Assembly: GCA_963816545.1 (NCBI GenBank)
Contig: CAWFLE010000007.1
Location: forward strand, 62,001-126,000
Length of the DNA stretch: 64,000 nt
Reading direction: 5' to 3'
Origin: Albimonas sp963816545
GTDB lineage: Bacteria > Pseudomonadota > Alphaproteobacteria > Rhodobacterales > Rhodobacteraceae
A model generated the notes under the pieces. The model was not told the origin of the DNA. It was given only the letters and a program-made list of their open reading frames with translations, and did no database searches. Below are positions 35,070-43,728 of this stretch, one piece after another (the first letter of the stretch is position 1; each line of letters begins with the position of its first letter). The position numbers and the translations under genes were made by a program.

Positions 35070-36353
35070 CGGGTCGTCTCCTCCAGTTCGATGGGCTCGG
35101 GTTCGGGCAGCGGATGCCGCCCGTCCAGAAGCTCCGGTTCGGGGTGGTAGGCGCGCAGGATCAGCACGTAGGGGCCGGCGGGGGCGGGGAGCCAGTTGCT
35201 CTCGCGTCCCGGCCCGGGGCTGTCATGGCCGATCCAGATGTCGAGGCTCCCGTCCGCCGAGCGCTTCAGTCCGGGGGTGCGGTCGCCGATGGCGTAGCGG
35301 GCGATCGGGTTCTCGATGAAGTAGAGCTCGCCGTCGCCGGTCGGCTCGTAGAGCGACAGGGACCAGAAGGCGCGCACCGGGATGGGGCGGTCGCCGGGGA
35401 TCCGCAGGCGGCGCATCCGGCGGCCATCGAGCGGGTCGTCGAAGGCGGCGGCGCTGAGATAGGTCGCCTCGTCCAGCGGGAGGGCGCCGAGGCCGCCGAC
35501 CGCGATCCGGGCGCGGGCGCGGTAGTCCTGGCCGAAGTTTCCCAGCCTCGGGGGCGGGGGCAGCCAGCCGGTCGCGCGCTTGCGGAGACCGCCGAGGCCG
35601 GAGCGCAGCCCCGCCTTCGCGGCGGCGACGCCGTCGGCGATGGCCTCGCGTTCCTGCGGGCTGAAGCGGGCGCCGTCGAAGCCGGGTCCGAGACCGAGGC
35701 GGCGCGATCCGCTCCAGCGCCGCGAGATCGGTGGGGCGCGGGCGGTTCGTCTCCATCAGCGCCGAGACGTGGGCGAAATACTCGGGCCAGGGCGCGTGGC
35801 GGGTCTGGGCGTCGGGATCCTCGGCGGGGGCGTTGGGCGGGGGTGCCGTGTCCAGCGTCAGGCCGTCCTGGATCGCGTGGCCCTCGGCGAGGTCTTCGGG
35901 GCCGGTCACCAGGATCCGGGCCAGCGCCCAGATCACGGGCGTGTCGGCGCGGACCACCGGCCCCTCGATCCCCTCGGCGGAGGCGTCGGGGCCCAGGATG
36001 GTGAAGTCGCCGCCGGAGGCGCCAGTGGTGCGCGTGCCGAGAACCGCGAAATTGTCGGTCCACATATCCATGAGCGCGAGCGAGACGTAGCGCTCGCCCG
36101 TGCGCGGCAGGGTGATCCGCGCGGGCCCCGTGCGCAGGTCGATCCAGGCGTTGGAATAGAGCGTGTCGTTGTTGGGCGCGGTGATGGCGCGGGAGCGATG
36201 GTGCAGCAGCTTTCGCGAATGGAGCATCCGGTTCATCGGACCCAGCGCCATGCGGCGGCGGCGGAAGCTCTCCATGATCGCGAGGGGGACGGTGAAGACG
36301 TAGGCGTCCTCGGCGGCGTCGCGCAGGGCGGTCAGGCGGGCGGCGTCGGTCAT
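35066..36353 (-). CDS. DUF1254/DUF1214 domain protein (one frame break near 35704)
   Basis: About 428 residues after removing one base near 35704. The N-terminal DUF1254 part has DAYVFTVPLAIMESFRRR, APNNDTLYSNAWIDLRTGPARITLPRTGERYVSLALMDMWTDNFAVLGTRTTG; the C-terminal DUF1214 part has RAFWSLSLYEPTGDGELYFIENPIARYAIGDRTPGL, SLDIWIGHDSPG and NWLPAPAGPYVLILRAYHPE. No signal peptide is seen. The biochemical role of this widespread pair is not established. It lies inside a TRAP transporter unit, between permease and binding protein, which is unusual and suggests a role in handling the transported compound. Confidence 0.85.
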
Positions 36354-36368
36354 CGGCGATCCCTTCGG

Positions 36369-38252
36369 TCAGGCGGCGCGGACGGGCGCGCGTCCGCGCA
36401 TGACCTCGGCGCCGAGCACCAGGATCGCCAGAACGAAGCCCGCGTAGTCGATCCCCGTCCCCTTCATCAGCGCCATGACGGCCGCGAGCGCGTAGAGCGC
36501 CCGGAAGGCCGGCGAGAGCAGCCGCGCGCCGTAGCCCGCCAGGGCCGCTGACAGCGCCCAGATCACGCAGGCGATGCGCAGGATGCCGACGACGAAGTCC
36601 GCCGCGACGAAATCCTCGATCAGCAGGAGCGACGGGTTCAGCACGAAGAGGAACGGCACGATGAACCCCGCGAGCGTGAGCCGCATGGCCACCACCCCCA
36701 CCTTCATCGGGTTCGCGTCCGCGATGGGGGCGGCCGCGAAGGCCGCGAGCGCCACCGGCGGGGTGATGGCCGAAAGCACCGCGTAATAGAGCACGAACAT
36801 GTGCACCGAGATCATCGGCGCGCCCATGTGGCGCAGCGCCGGCCCCATCACCAGCACGATGATGAGGTAGGCGGGCAGGGTGGGCATCCCCATCCCGAGC
36901 GCGAGGCAGGCGAGCGCGGTCAGCAGGAGCGAGAGCATCAGGTTCTCGGACCCCAGCGAGCCCACGGTCTGGGCGAAGGCGAGGCCGAGGCCGGTGAGGT
37001 TCATCCCCGCGACCACGATCCCGATGGCCCCAACCGCGATCATGATCCGCGCGCCGGCGATGCCGCCACGGGACAGGGCCAGCAGCAGCCGCTTGGGGTC
37101 GCGCCGAAGCTCGGGGTTGATGAAGCCCAGCGCCACCGCGGCGACCGTGGCCCAGAAGCCCGCCATCGCCGGCGACCGGCCCATCAGCAGCACCGCGATC
37201 ACGGTGACGATGGGCACGACGAACATCAGCGACTGGATGGCGTCGGTGCGGGTGAGGCGGGGCAGCTCCTCCGGCGCCGTGGCGCCGACGCCGGTGCGCT
37301 TGGCCTCCAGATAGACGGCGGTGAAGAGGGCGATGAGATAGGCGGCGGCGGGCACCAGAGCCGCCGCGCAGACGAGGATGTAGGGCGTGGCCGTGAGCTG
37401 CGCGAGCATGAAGGCCACCGCGCCCATCACGGGCGGAATGAACTGGCCGGCGGTGGAGGCGGCGGCCTCCACCGCGCCGGCGAATTCGGGCCGGAAGCCC
37501 TTGTCCTTCATCATGGGGATGGTGAACGTGCCCGTGCCCGCCACGTTGGCCGTGACCGACCCGGACATGGAGCCGAAGAGGGTGGAGGCGACGATGGCCG
37601 CATGGGCCGGGCCGCCCGGCACGCGCCCGGTGACGCGCACCGCGATGCGGATGAGCGCGGGGCCGGCGCCCGTCGCCTCCAGCACCATGCCGAAGACGAT
37701 GTAGATGAACAGAAGCTCGATCACCACGGCGACAGGCATCCCGAAGACGCCGGTGTAGCCGTACCACGTCCCCTGCACGATCTGGTCGAGCGTGAAGCCC
37801 GCGTGGCGCAGCATCCCCGGCAGCAGGTCGCCCCACAGGCAGTAGGCGAGCACGAAGCCCGAGACGAGGGCGAGGCCGAAGCCGAACTCCCGCCGGGTCA
37901 GCTCCACCACCGCCACGAGGGCGAGGAGCGCGATCCACTGGTCGGTGGGGGAATAGTCGATGAGCATGTTCTCCATCGCGGCCGAGGTGGCGATGAAGCG
38001 TTCAAGCGCGAGGAGGATGATGCCGACGAGGATGAAGTCCACCGCCCAGCACAGGCCCCGCACCGCGCCGGAGGGGGAGGAGACCCGCGCCGCCAGCGGC
38101 TTGCGCAGCACCGCCGCGGCGATGCAGACGCCGAACACGACCGTTCGGTGCCAGGCGGGATCGAACATCCCCATGTAGGACGTCCACAGCGCCTGGATCG
38201 CGAGCGCGAACCCAAGCGCGAGCCCGATGCGGGCGGCCCAGGCGACAGTCAT
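36369..38252 (-). CDS. TRAP transporter fused permease (DctQM type)
   Basis: 627 residues, almost entirely hydrophobic helices. The first third corresponds to the small DctQ-like part and the rest to the DctM channel: GTWYGYTGVFGMPVAVVIELLFIYIVFGMVLEATGAG, the conserved STLFGSMSGSVTANVAGTGTFTIPMMKDKGFRPEFAGAVEAAASTAGQFIPPVMGA, and GMGMPTLPAYLIIVLVMGPAL. This is the fused permease that partners TAXI binding proteins; transport is ion-driven. It is followed after 15 bases by the DUF1254 gene. A TAAT-N8-ATTA motif lies 59-74 bases upstream of the start. Confidence 0.93.
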   Translation of the reverse strand: MTVAWAARIGLALGFALAIQALWTSYMGMFDPAWHRTVVFGVCIAAAVLRKPLAARVSSPSGAVRGLCWAVDFILVGIILLALERFIATSAAMENMLIDYSPTDQWIALLALVAVVELTRREFGFGLALVSGFVLAYCLWGDLLPGMLRHAGFTLDQIVQGTWYGYTGVFGMPVAVVIELLFIYIVFGMVLEATGAGPALIRIAVRVTGRVPGGPAHAAIVASTLFGSMSGSVTANVAGTGTFTIPMMKDKGFRPEFAGAVEAAASTAGQFIPPVMGAVAFMLAQLTATPYILVCAAALVPAAAYLIALFTAVYLEAKRTGVGATAPEELPRLTRTDAIQSLMFVVPIVTVIAVLLMGRSPAMAGFWATVAAVALGFINPELRRDPKRLLLALSRGGIAGARIMIAVGAIGIVVAGMNLTGLGLAFAQTVGSLGSENLMLSLLLTALACLALGMGMPTLPAYLIIVLVMGPALRHMGAPMISVHMFVLYYAVLSAITPPVALAAFAAAPIADANPMKVGVVAMRLTLAGFIVPFLFVLNPSLLLIEDFVAADFVVGILRIACVIWALSAALAGYGARLLSPAFRALYALAAVMALMKGTGIDYAGFVLAILVLGAEVMRGRAPVRAA

Positions 38253-38310
38253 CGGCTTCCTCCCTCAGGCCTTCTTCGCGGCCTTTCGCAGGGGAAGGGA
38301 GCATAGAAGT

Positions 38311-38326
38311 TAATCGCAGTCAATTA
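38311..38326. promoter_or_regulatory. Candidate TetR operator upstream of the TRAP permease
   Basis: TAATCGCAGTCAATTA (plus strand) overlaps the last codons of tetR and lies upstream of the permease gene. Read on the minus strand it is TAATTGACTGCGATTA, which shares TAAT, CGATTA and one inner A with the site at 39089-39104. Two such AT-rich motifs at the two ends of tetR are notable in DNA this GC-rich. Confidence 0.4.
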
Positions 38327-39039
38327 GAATGGGGCGGCTCCAGCGCCGGTTCCAGCGTGCCGCGCCGGGCCTTCAGGAGCGCCTGCACCGCGCCCGGGGT
38401 CACCGGCGCGTCGATCAGCGCGATGAGCAGGCCGATCTTCTCCTCGATGCGGAATTCCGCTTCCTCGCGGCTGAAGCGGGCGCCCAGACGCTCCTGCGCA
38501 AGCTCGATTTCGGCGTTGGAGATCATCGAGAGGTTCACCGCCTGGCGGAAACGGCTGCGCACCACCTCCTTCGGAAGAAAGGGGCGGGCGCGGCGCATCT
38601 CGGCGTGGATGTCGTCGAGCGTCCAGGCGCGGTTCGTCCGCTCGTAGCGCCGCCACATGTCATGGTTCACGCGGAGCTGGAGGACGAAACGCGCCGAGTA
38701 ATGCGGGCCGGGACCGGCCATGAGCCGGTCGATATTGGGGTCCACCAGCAGATGAACGATATCGTCGGTGGTCAGGGGGCGGTCGCCGGCACGGGCGCGC
38801 GCCTCGGCGATCATCCGCTCCCGCGCGATGTTCACGGGGGTCACCCGCAGCTCCATGATCGCGTCGAGAATCGCGTCGCGGGAGCCGAAATGGTAGTGGA
38901 TCGCGGACTGGTTCTTCTGACCCGCCGCGGCGTTGATCTGCCGGATCGTGGTCGCGGCGATCCCCTGGGTCGCGAACAGCTTCTCCGCCGCCAGGATCAG
39001 GCCCAGCTTGGTGTCGCTCAACTCGGTTTCGATGGTCAT
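38320..39039 (-). CDS. TetR/AcrR family transcriptional regulator
   Basis: 239 residues from ATG 39039, preferred over an upstream TTG because GAGG lies just before it. The N-terminal helix-turn-helix is LILAAEKLFATQGIAATTIRQINAAAGQKNQSAIHYHFGSRDAILDAIM, where KNQSAIHYHFGSR is the recognition helix and turn. The C-terminal part is an unassigned ligand-binding helical domain, probably for a CoA ester or the transported compound. It is divergent from the acyl-CoA catabolic genes and co-directional with the TRAP unit, so it probably represses both. Confidence 0.9.
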   Translation of the reverse strand: MTIETELSDTKLGLILAAEKLFATQGIAATTIRQINAAAGQKNQSAIHYHFGSRDAILDAIMELRVTPVNIARERMIAEARARAGDRPLTTDDIVHLLVDPNIDRLMAGPGPHYSARFVLQLRVNHDMWRRYERTNRAWTLDDIHAEMRRARPFLPKEVVRSRFRQAVNLSMISNAEIELAQERLGARFSREEAEFRIEEKIGLLIALIDAPVTPGAVQALLKARRGTLEPALEPPHSN

Positions 39040-39088
39040 CGGGCCTCGCAAAGATCGCGGCTTGATTCTGCGCGCTCATCCGTCAAGA

Positions 39089-39104
39089 TAATGCAAAACG
39101 ATTA
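39089..39104. promoter_or_regulatory. Candidate TetR operator in the divergent promoter
   Basis: TAATGCAAAACGATTA lies in the 112-bp gap between tetR and the plus-strand catabolic genes, with AT-rich flanks (CAAGA upstream, GACC downstream). It resembles the site at 38311-38326. The position fits auto-repression plus control of the divergent unit. Confidence 0.45.
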
Positions 39105-39151
39105 GACCGGTGGGGAAATCCGCCTCAGCCGGCGCAAGGGGAGGATAGGCG

Positions 39152-39541
39152 ATGGACGGAGGCGTCGCCAGCGCCGCGCCACCGTGGCGCATCATCGGCG
39201 GGCCGGGCTCGCCCTACTCGCTCAAGCTGAGGGCGGTGTTCCGCTACCGGCGCATCCCCCACGTCTGGGTCGTCCCCCGCGGCTGGTTCAACGAGGCGAA
39301 CGAGCTGGCGGAGGCCGGCAAGGGGATGCTCCCGGTCCTGAGGTCGCCCGACGGAGACCATCGCGCGCTTCGGGGGGCTGGGCGACGCTTGCGCGCTGCC
39401 GATCAACCCGGTGCGGGTGTTCCGATCGCCCGACAAGGGCTTCGGCGACCGCATCCGCTGCTGGAGGAGACCTGCTGCCTCGACCTTCTGCGCTTCCGCG
39501 AAGGCGAGGCGGCCCGCGCCTCCGAGATCCGTCCGCAATAG
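39152..39541 (+). pseudogene. GST N-terminal-domain-like gene, disrupted
   Basis: The first 68 residues resemble a thioredoxin-fold GST start: PPWRIIGGPGSPYSLKLRAVFRYRRIPHVWVVP..NEANELAEAGKGMLPVLRSPDG, with the cis-Pro of MLPVL. After this the frame breaks: removing one base near 39354 continues with ETIARFGGLGDACALPINPVRVF, and a later change of frame is needed to reach HPLLEETCCLDLLRFREGEAARASEIRPQ and the stop. No C-terminal GST domain is present. It may be a decayed or badly sequenced gene. It is first in the plus-strand unit, 18 bases before the next gene. Confidence 0.5.
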
Positions 39542-39559
39542 ACCCCGAAGGGAGGACAA

Positions 39560-40662
39560 ATGCTCAGGACCCCCATCTGCGACCGCTTCGGGATCGAGAC
39601 CCCGATCTTCGGCTTCAGCCACTCGGTGGAGGTCGTCTCGGCGATCTGCAACGCGGGCGGCTTCGGCGTCTATGGCGCGACGCGGCGTCTGCCCGGAGAG
39701 ATAGAGGCGGAGCTCGCGGCCATCCGCGCCGCCGTCGGTCCGCGCGCCTTCGGCGTGGACCTGGTGATCCCGGCCTCGATCCCGGAGAAGAACGACCGGG
39801 CCGAGCTGGAGAAGATGATCCCCGACCGCGCACCGCGCCTTCGTGGAGGGCATCGGGAAGAAATACGGCGTGCCCGCGCCGTCCGAGCCCGGGATGCGCA
39901 CGCGCTTCATCCGGTCGGACGAGGTCCAGGACGCGCAGATCGAGGCGGTCGCGGCCTCGGACGTGGACATGGTGGCGCTGGGGATCGGGTGTCCGCCCCG
40001 GGTGGTGGAGAAGATGAAGGCCCGCGGCAAGACCACCGTGGCGCTGGTCGGCGCCGAGAAGCACGCGAGGAAGGCGCTGGAGGCGGGCGTGGACCTGCTG
40101 GTGGCGCAGGGCGCCGATGCGGGCGGGCATACCGGCACGGTCGGCACGTTCTCCCTGGTCCCGCGGATCGTGGATCTCGCGGGGGACGTGCCGGTGCTGG
40201 CGGCGGGGGGCGTCGCCACCGGCCGCCACATCGCGGCGGCGCTCGCGCTCGGCGCCGCCGGGCGTCTGGATCGGCACGGCCTTCCTGCTGACCGACGAAT
40301 ACGCGACGCATCTCAGCCCCGGAGAGATCGAGGCGCTGATCGCCGCGCAGGCGACCGACACCGTGGTCAGCCGGGCCGAGAGCGGCAAGCCCTTCCGCCA
40401 GACCCGCTCCGCCTGGTCGGAGGAATGGTCGGCGCCCGGCGCGCCGCAGCCGCTGGGGCATCCGCTGCATGACGTGCTGGTGGGCGACATCCTCGGCGCG
40501 ATCATCGAGCACGACGTGAAGCCGTTGCAGCACTACGGCGCGGGGCAGGGGATCGGCTGGTTCGACCGGCTGCGCCCCGTCTCGGAGGTGATGGCCGGCC
40601 TGGTGCGGGAGGCCGACGAGGCCGCCGCCCGCATGGGCGCTTTGGGGAGGGTTCCGGCATGA
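39560..40662 (+). CDS. Nitronate monooxygenase-like FMN enzyme (two frame breaks)
   Basis: About 366 residues after removing one base near 39829 and one near 40260. It begins after GGGAGG with MLRTPICDRFGIETPIFGFSHSVEVVSAICNAGGFGVYGATR, the FMN-barrel start of the NMO/2-nitropropane dioxygenase family. GADAGGHTGTVGTFSLVPRIVDLAGDVPVLAAGGVATGRHIAAALALGA is the phosphate-binding and active-site loop; VWIGTAFLLTDE follows. Many family members act on unknown substrates in acyl-CoA clusters, and some are enoyl reductase-like; nitronate oxidation itself is only one possibility. The stop overlaps the next start (ATGA). Confidence 0.8.
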
Positions 40663-41846
40663 GGGATTTCGGCGCGCAGGACGAAGCCGCGTTCCGCCAG
40701 GAGATCGCGGAGTTCGTGGCCGCGAATCTCGACCCCGAGCTGAAGCGGGCCCATGAGCTGGGGCGTCCGCTGGGCAAGGAGGCCTATGTCGACTGGCAGC
40801 GGAGGCTGGCCGAGCGGGGCTGGGGCGCACCCAGGTGGCCGGTGGAATGGGGCGGGACCGGCTGGACCATGCGCCAGCAGTTCGTGTTCGAGGAGGAGAT
40901 GTCGCTGCAGGGCGCCCTCAACGCCCACCCGTTCAACGTCGGCATGATCGGCCCCATCCTGATCGCGCACGGGTCGGAGGCGCAGAAGCGTCATTTCCTG
41001 CCCCGCGCGCTCCGGTCCGATGACCTCTGGTGTCAGGGCTACTCCGAACCGGGCGCGGGCTCGGACCTCGCCTCGCTCCAGACCAGGGCGGTGCGGCAGG
41101 GGGACCGCTACGTGGTGAACGGGTCGAAGATCTGGACCACGCAGGGGCACTACGCCAACTGGATGTTCTGCCTGGTGCGCACGGGCGCGGAGGGACGCCC
41201 GCAGGAGGGGATCAGCTTCCTGCTCATCGACCTCTCGACCCCCGGCGTCTCCCGCCGCCCGATCCCCAACTTCTACGGCGAGCATCACTTCAACCAGTTC
41301 TTCTTCGAGGACGTCCATGTCCCCGCCGAGAACCTGGTGGGGGAGGAGAACCGCGGCTGGACCATCGCCAAGGCACTGCTGGAGCATGAGCGCCTGGGCT
41401 CCGCCCGCCACATGGAGGCGCGGCGCAAGCTGCGGCGGCTGGAGCGGCTGATGACGGAGGTGGAGATCGACGGCCGCCCCGCCGCGGAGGATCCGCGCGC
41501 GCGCCAGGTGCTGGCCGACTGCGCGATCCGCGTGCGGGCGCTGGAATACGCCACCATGCGCGCGCTGGAGCGGCTGACCGAGGAGGGGGTGATCGGCGAA
41601 TACGCCTCCTTCCTCAAGCTCAAGGGCATCGAGATCAACCAGAAGGTGGACGAGGCGGTGTTCGAGCTGCTCGGCCCGGACGCGCTGCCCTCCGACGCCG
41701 CCTGGGACGGGGACGCGCTGCCGGACCTGCCGGAGGACGCCCGCCACGCCGCCGAGGCCCGCTACTACTTCCGCGGCCCCGCCATCGCGGGCGGAAGCCA
41801 GGAGATCCAGCGCGGCATCCTCGCCAAGCGCGTCCTCAACCTGTGA
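40659..41846 (+). CDS. Acyl-CoA dehydrogenase, first of an adjacent pair
   Basis: 395 residues. Family marks: WQRRLAERGWGAPRWPVEWGGTG, WCQGYSEPGAGSDLASLQTRAVRQGDRYVVNGSKIWTTQGHYANWMFCLVRT, FYGEHHFNQFFFEDVHVPAENLVGEENRGW and the C-terminal GPAIAGGSQEIQRGILAKRVL. The position of the classic catalytic Glu before GTxQIxR is Gly here (AGGSQEIQR), as in several FadE subfamilies that use another residue or a partner. The flavin-binding and oxyanion segments look normal. The following gene is a second, divergent acyl-CoA dehydrogenase, so the two may form an alpha2-beta2 enzyme as described for steroid side-chain dehydrogenases. Confidence 0.9.
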   Translation: MRDFGAQDEAAFRQEIAEFVAANLDPELKRAHELGRPLGKEAYVDWQRRLAERGWGAPRWPVEWGGTGWTMRQQFVFEEEMSLQGALNAHPFNVGMIGPILIAHGSEAQKRHFLPRALRSDDLWCQGYSEPGAGSDLASLQTRAVRQGDRYVVNGSKIWTTQGHYANWMFCLVRTGAEGRPQEGISFLLIDLSTPGVSRRPIPNFYGEHHFNQFFFEDVHVPAENLVGEENRGWTIAKALLEHERLGSARHMEARRKLRRLERLMTEVEIDGRPAAEDPRARQVLADCAIRVRALEYATMRALERLTEEGVIGEYASFLKLKGIEINQKVDEAVFELLGPDALPSDAAWDGDALPDLPEDARHAAEARYYFRGPAIAGGSQEIQRGILAKRVLNL

Positions 41847-41857
41847 AGGAGCCGCCC

Positions 41858-42949
41858 ATGCGCTTCGCCCCGAACGACGACGAGACCATGGTGGAGGACA
41901 CGCTTGAGCGGGTCCTGAAGGAGGCCGTCGCCCGCGCCCCCCGCAGGGAGAACGCAGCGCCCATGCCGGACCCGGAGGCGCTGCGGCGGAAGCTGGGCGA
42001 GCTCGGGCTGCTGGGCGCCTGGCTGCCGGAGGCGGTCGGCGGGGGCGACGGCGGCCCGCGCCTGCTGATGGCGCTGGCCCGCGCGCTCGGCCGTCACCCC
42101 TCGCGGACCGGCTACATCGGCTCCTGCGTCCTTGGGGCCGGGCTGCTCGCCCGCGGCGGGCAGGCGGCCCGGGCGCTGGCCGCCCGCGTCGCCGCCGGCG
42201 AGACGACCGTCGCGGTCGCCTGCCTGGAGCCGCGTCGGCGCTGGTCCTCGGCCCCCACGCTCGTCGTGGAAGGCGGGAGGCTCACCGGCGTGAAGGCCCA
42301 TGTGGCCGAGGGTCCGGGGGCGGAGGCGCTGATCGTCTCCGCCCCCGAGGCGGGCGGGACCTCGCTATGGCTCGCGCCCTCCGACGCGCAAGGGCTGCGG
42401 ATCGAGGGCTACGAGGGCTTCGACGGCGGGTCGCTCGCGAGCGTCCGGCTGGAGGGGGTGAGGGGCGAGCGCCTCGTCGGCCCCCGGGACGGAGCCGCGG
42501 CGCTGGAGGATGCGCTCTGCCTCGCGGCCTTCGCGATGTCCGCCGAGATCCTCGGCGCCTGCGAGGCCGCCTTCGCGCAGACGCTGGACTACCTGCGCAC
42601 CCGCCGGCAGTTCGGCCGCCCGCTTGCGTCCAATCAGGCGCTCCAGTTCCGAGCCGCCGACCTGCATGCGGAGATCGAGCTGCTGCGCTCGATGGTCCTC
42701 GGCGCCGCCGCCACGCTGGACCGCGGCCTCTCCCCCCGCGCCCGCGCCGACGTGGCCGCCGCCGCCGCGCTGGCGGCCGAGACCGGAGACCTTGTGGGGC
42801 GGGAGGCGATCCACCTCCACGGCGCCATCGGCATGACGCAGGAGCTGGGCATCGGCCGGCATCTGCTGCGGATCAACGCGCTCGCCCGCTGGCTCGGCGA
42901 CGCGCTCCATCACCGCGAAATCTTCCTGAAAGCCGAGGCCGCCGCATGA
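41858..42949 (+). CDS. Acyl-CoA dehydrogenase, divergent second subunit
   Basis: 363 residues from ATG 41858; AAGGAG lies 7 bases upstream, so I prefer it to a GTG at 41843 that overlaps the previous stop. The sequence is a shortened acyl-CoA dehydrogenase: LRRKLGELGLLGAWLPEAVGGGDGG, SAEILGACEAAFAQTLDYLRTRRQFGRPLASNQALQFRAADLHAEIELL and AIHLHGAIGMTQELGIGRHLLRINALARWLGD. The middle beta domain lacks the usual SEPxxGSD signature, consistent with a partner subunit that contributes only part of the FAD site. The stop overlaps the crotonase start by ATGA. Confidence 0.85.
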   Translation: MRFAPNDDETMVEDTLERVLKEAVARAPRRENAAPMPDPEALRRKLGELGLLGAWLPEAVGGGDGGPRLLMALARALGRHPSRTGYIGSCVLGAGLLARGGQAARALAARVAAGETTVAVACLEPRRRWSSAPTLVVEGGRLTGVKAHVAEGPGAEALIVSAPEAGGTSLWLAPSDAQGLRIEGYEGFDGGSLASVRLEGVRGERLVGPRDGAAALEDALCLAAFAMSAEILGACEAAFAQTLDYLRTRRQFGRPLASNQALQFRAADLHAEIELLRSMVLGAAATLDRGLSPRARADVAAAAALAAETGDLVGREAIHLHGAIGMTQELGIGRHLLRINALARWLGDALHHREIFLKAEAAA

Positions 42950-43728
42950 CCGAGAACCGCGTCAACTTCGACACCGAGGGCCCGGTGGCGGTCGCCACCC
43001 TCGACGCCCCCGCCTTCCGCAATTCCATGGGCGCGCCGGGGATCCGCGACGGGCTCGACGCCGCCATCCGCGCGTTCGAGGACGACCCCGCCCTGCGCGT
43101 CTTCATCCTCACCGGGGCGGGCGGCGTCTTCTCCGCCGGCGGCAACCTCAAGGCGCTGGTGGAGATCCGGGACCGCGACGCCATGCGCGCCCGCATCCGC
43201 GGCGGCGACGGCACGGTCGCGACCATGCTGACCTCCGACAAGCTCTACATGGCGGCGGTGGAGGGACCGGCCTTCGGCGCGGCCCTCGGCCTCGTCGCCG
43301 CCTGCGACTTCGTGGTGGCGGCCGAGGGCGCGCGCTTCTGCGCCGCCCAGATCCGCGTCGGCGCCTCCCCCGACGGGGGCCTGTTCTGGTCGCTCCCCAG
43401 GCGCATCGGCCCGGCGGCCGCCAGGCGCATGCTGCTGACGGGCGAGGAGATCGACAAGCCCCGCGCCCTCGCGCTCGGCCTCGCCGACGAAGGCGCGGGG
43501 CAGGGCGGGGCGCTGGAGGCGGCGAAGGCGCAGGCGAAGCGCCTCGCCCATGGCGCGCCGCTGGCGCAGGCCACCGTGAAGCGCTTCTTCGCCTCCGGCC
43601 CCACGGAGCGCGCGGAGGTCCTGGCGTGGGAGCGCGACACCGCCGTCGAGAATTTCCTGACGGAGGATTTCTTGGAGGGCGCCTCCGCCTTCCTCGAAAA
43701 GCGTCGCCCGACCTTCCGGGGGAAATGA
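42946..43728 (+). CDS. Crotonase-fold (enoyl-CoA hydratase/isomerase family) protein lacking the catalytic glutamates
   Basis: 260 residues. The crotonase core is clear: NFDTEGPVAVATLDAPAFRNSMG, VFILTGAGGVFSAGGNLKAL (oxyanion hole) and YMAAVEGPAFGAALGLVAACDFVVAAEGARFCAAQIRVGASPDGGLFWSLPRRIG. At the two positions that carry the hydratase glutamates in typical enzymes (GGGCEL and GQPEI) this protein has Gly115 and Gln135. Simple hydratase activity is therefore doubtful; other crotonase reactions (isomerase, hydrolase, decarboxylase, C-C lyase) are possible. It is coupled by ATGA overlaps to the genes on both sides. Confidence 0.85.
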   Translation: MTENRVNFDTEGPVAVATLDAPAFRNSMGAPGIRDGLDAAIRAFEDDPALRVFILTGAGGVFSAGGNLKALVEIRDRDAMRARIRGGDGTVATMLTSDKLYMAAVEGPAFGAALGLVAACDFVVAAEGARFCAAQIRVGASPDGGLFWSLPRRIGPAAARRMLLTGEEIDKPRALALGLADEGAGQGGALEAAKAQAKRLAHGAPLAQATVKRFFASGPTERAEVLAWERDTAVENFLTEDFLEGASAFLEKRRPTFRGK

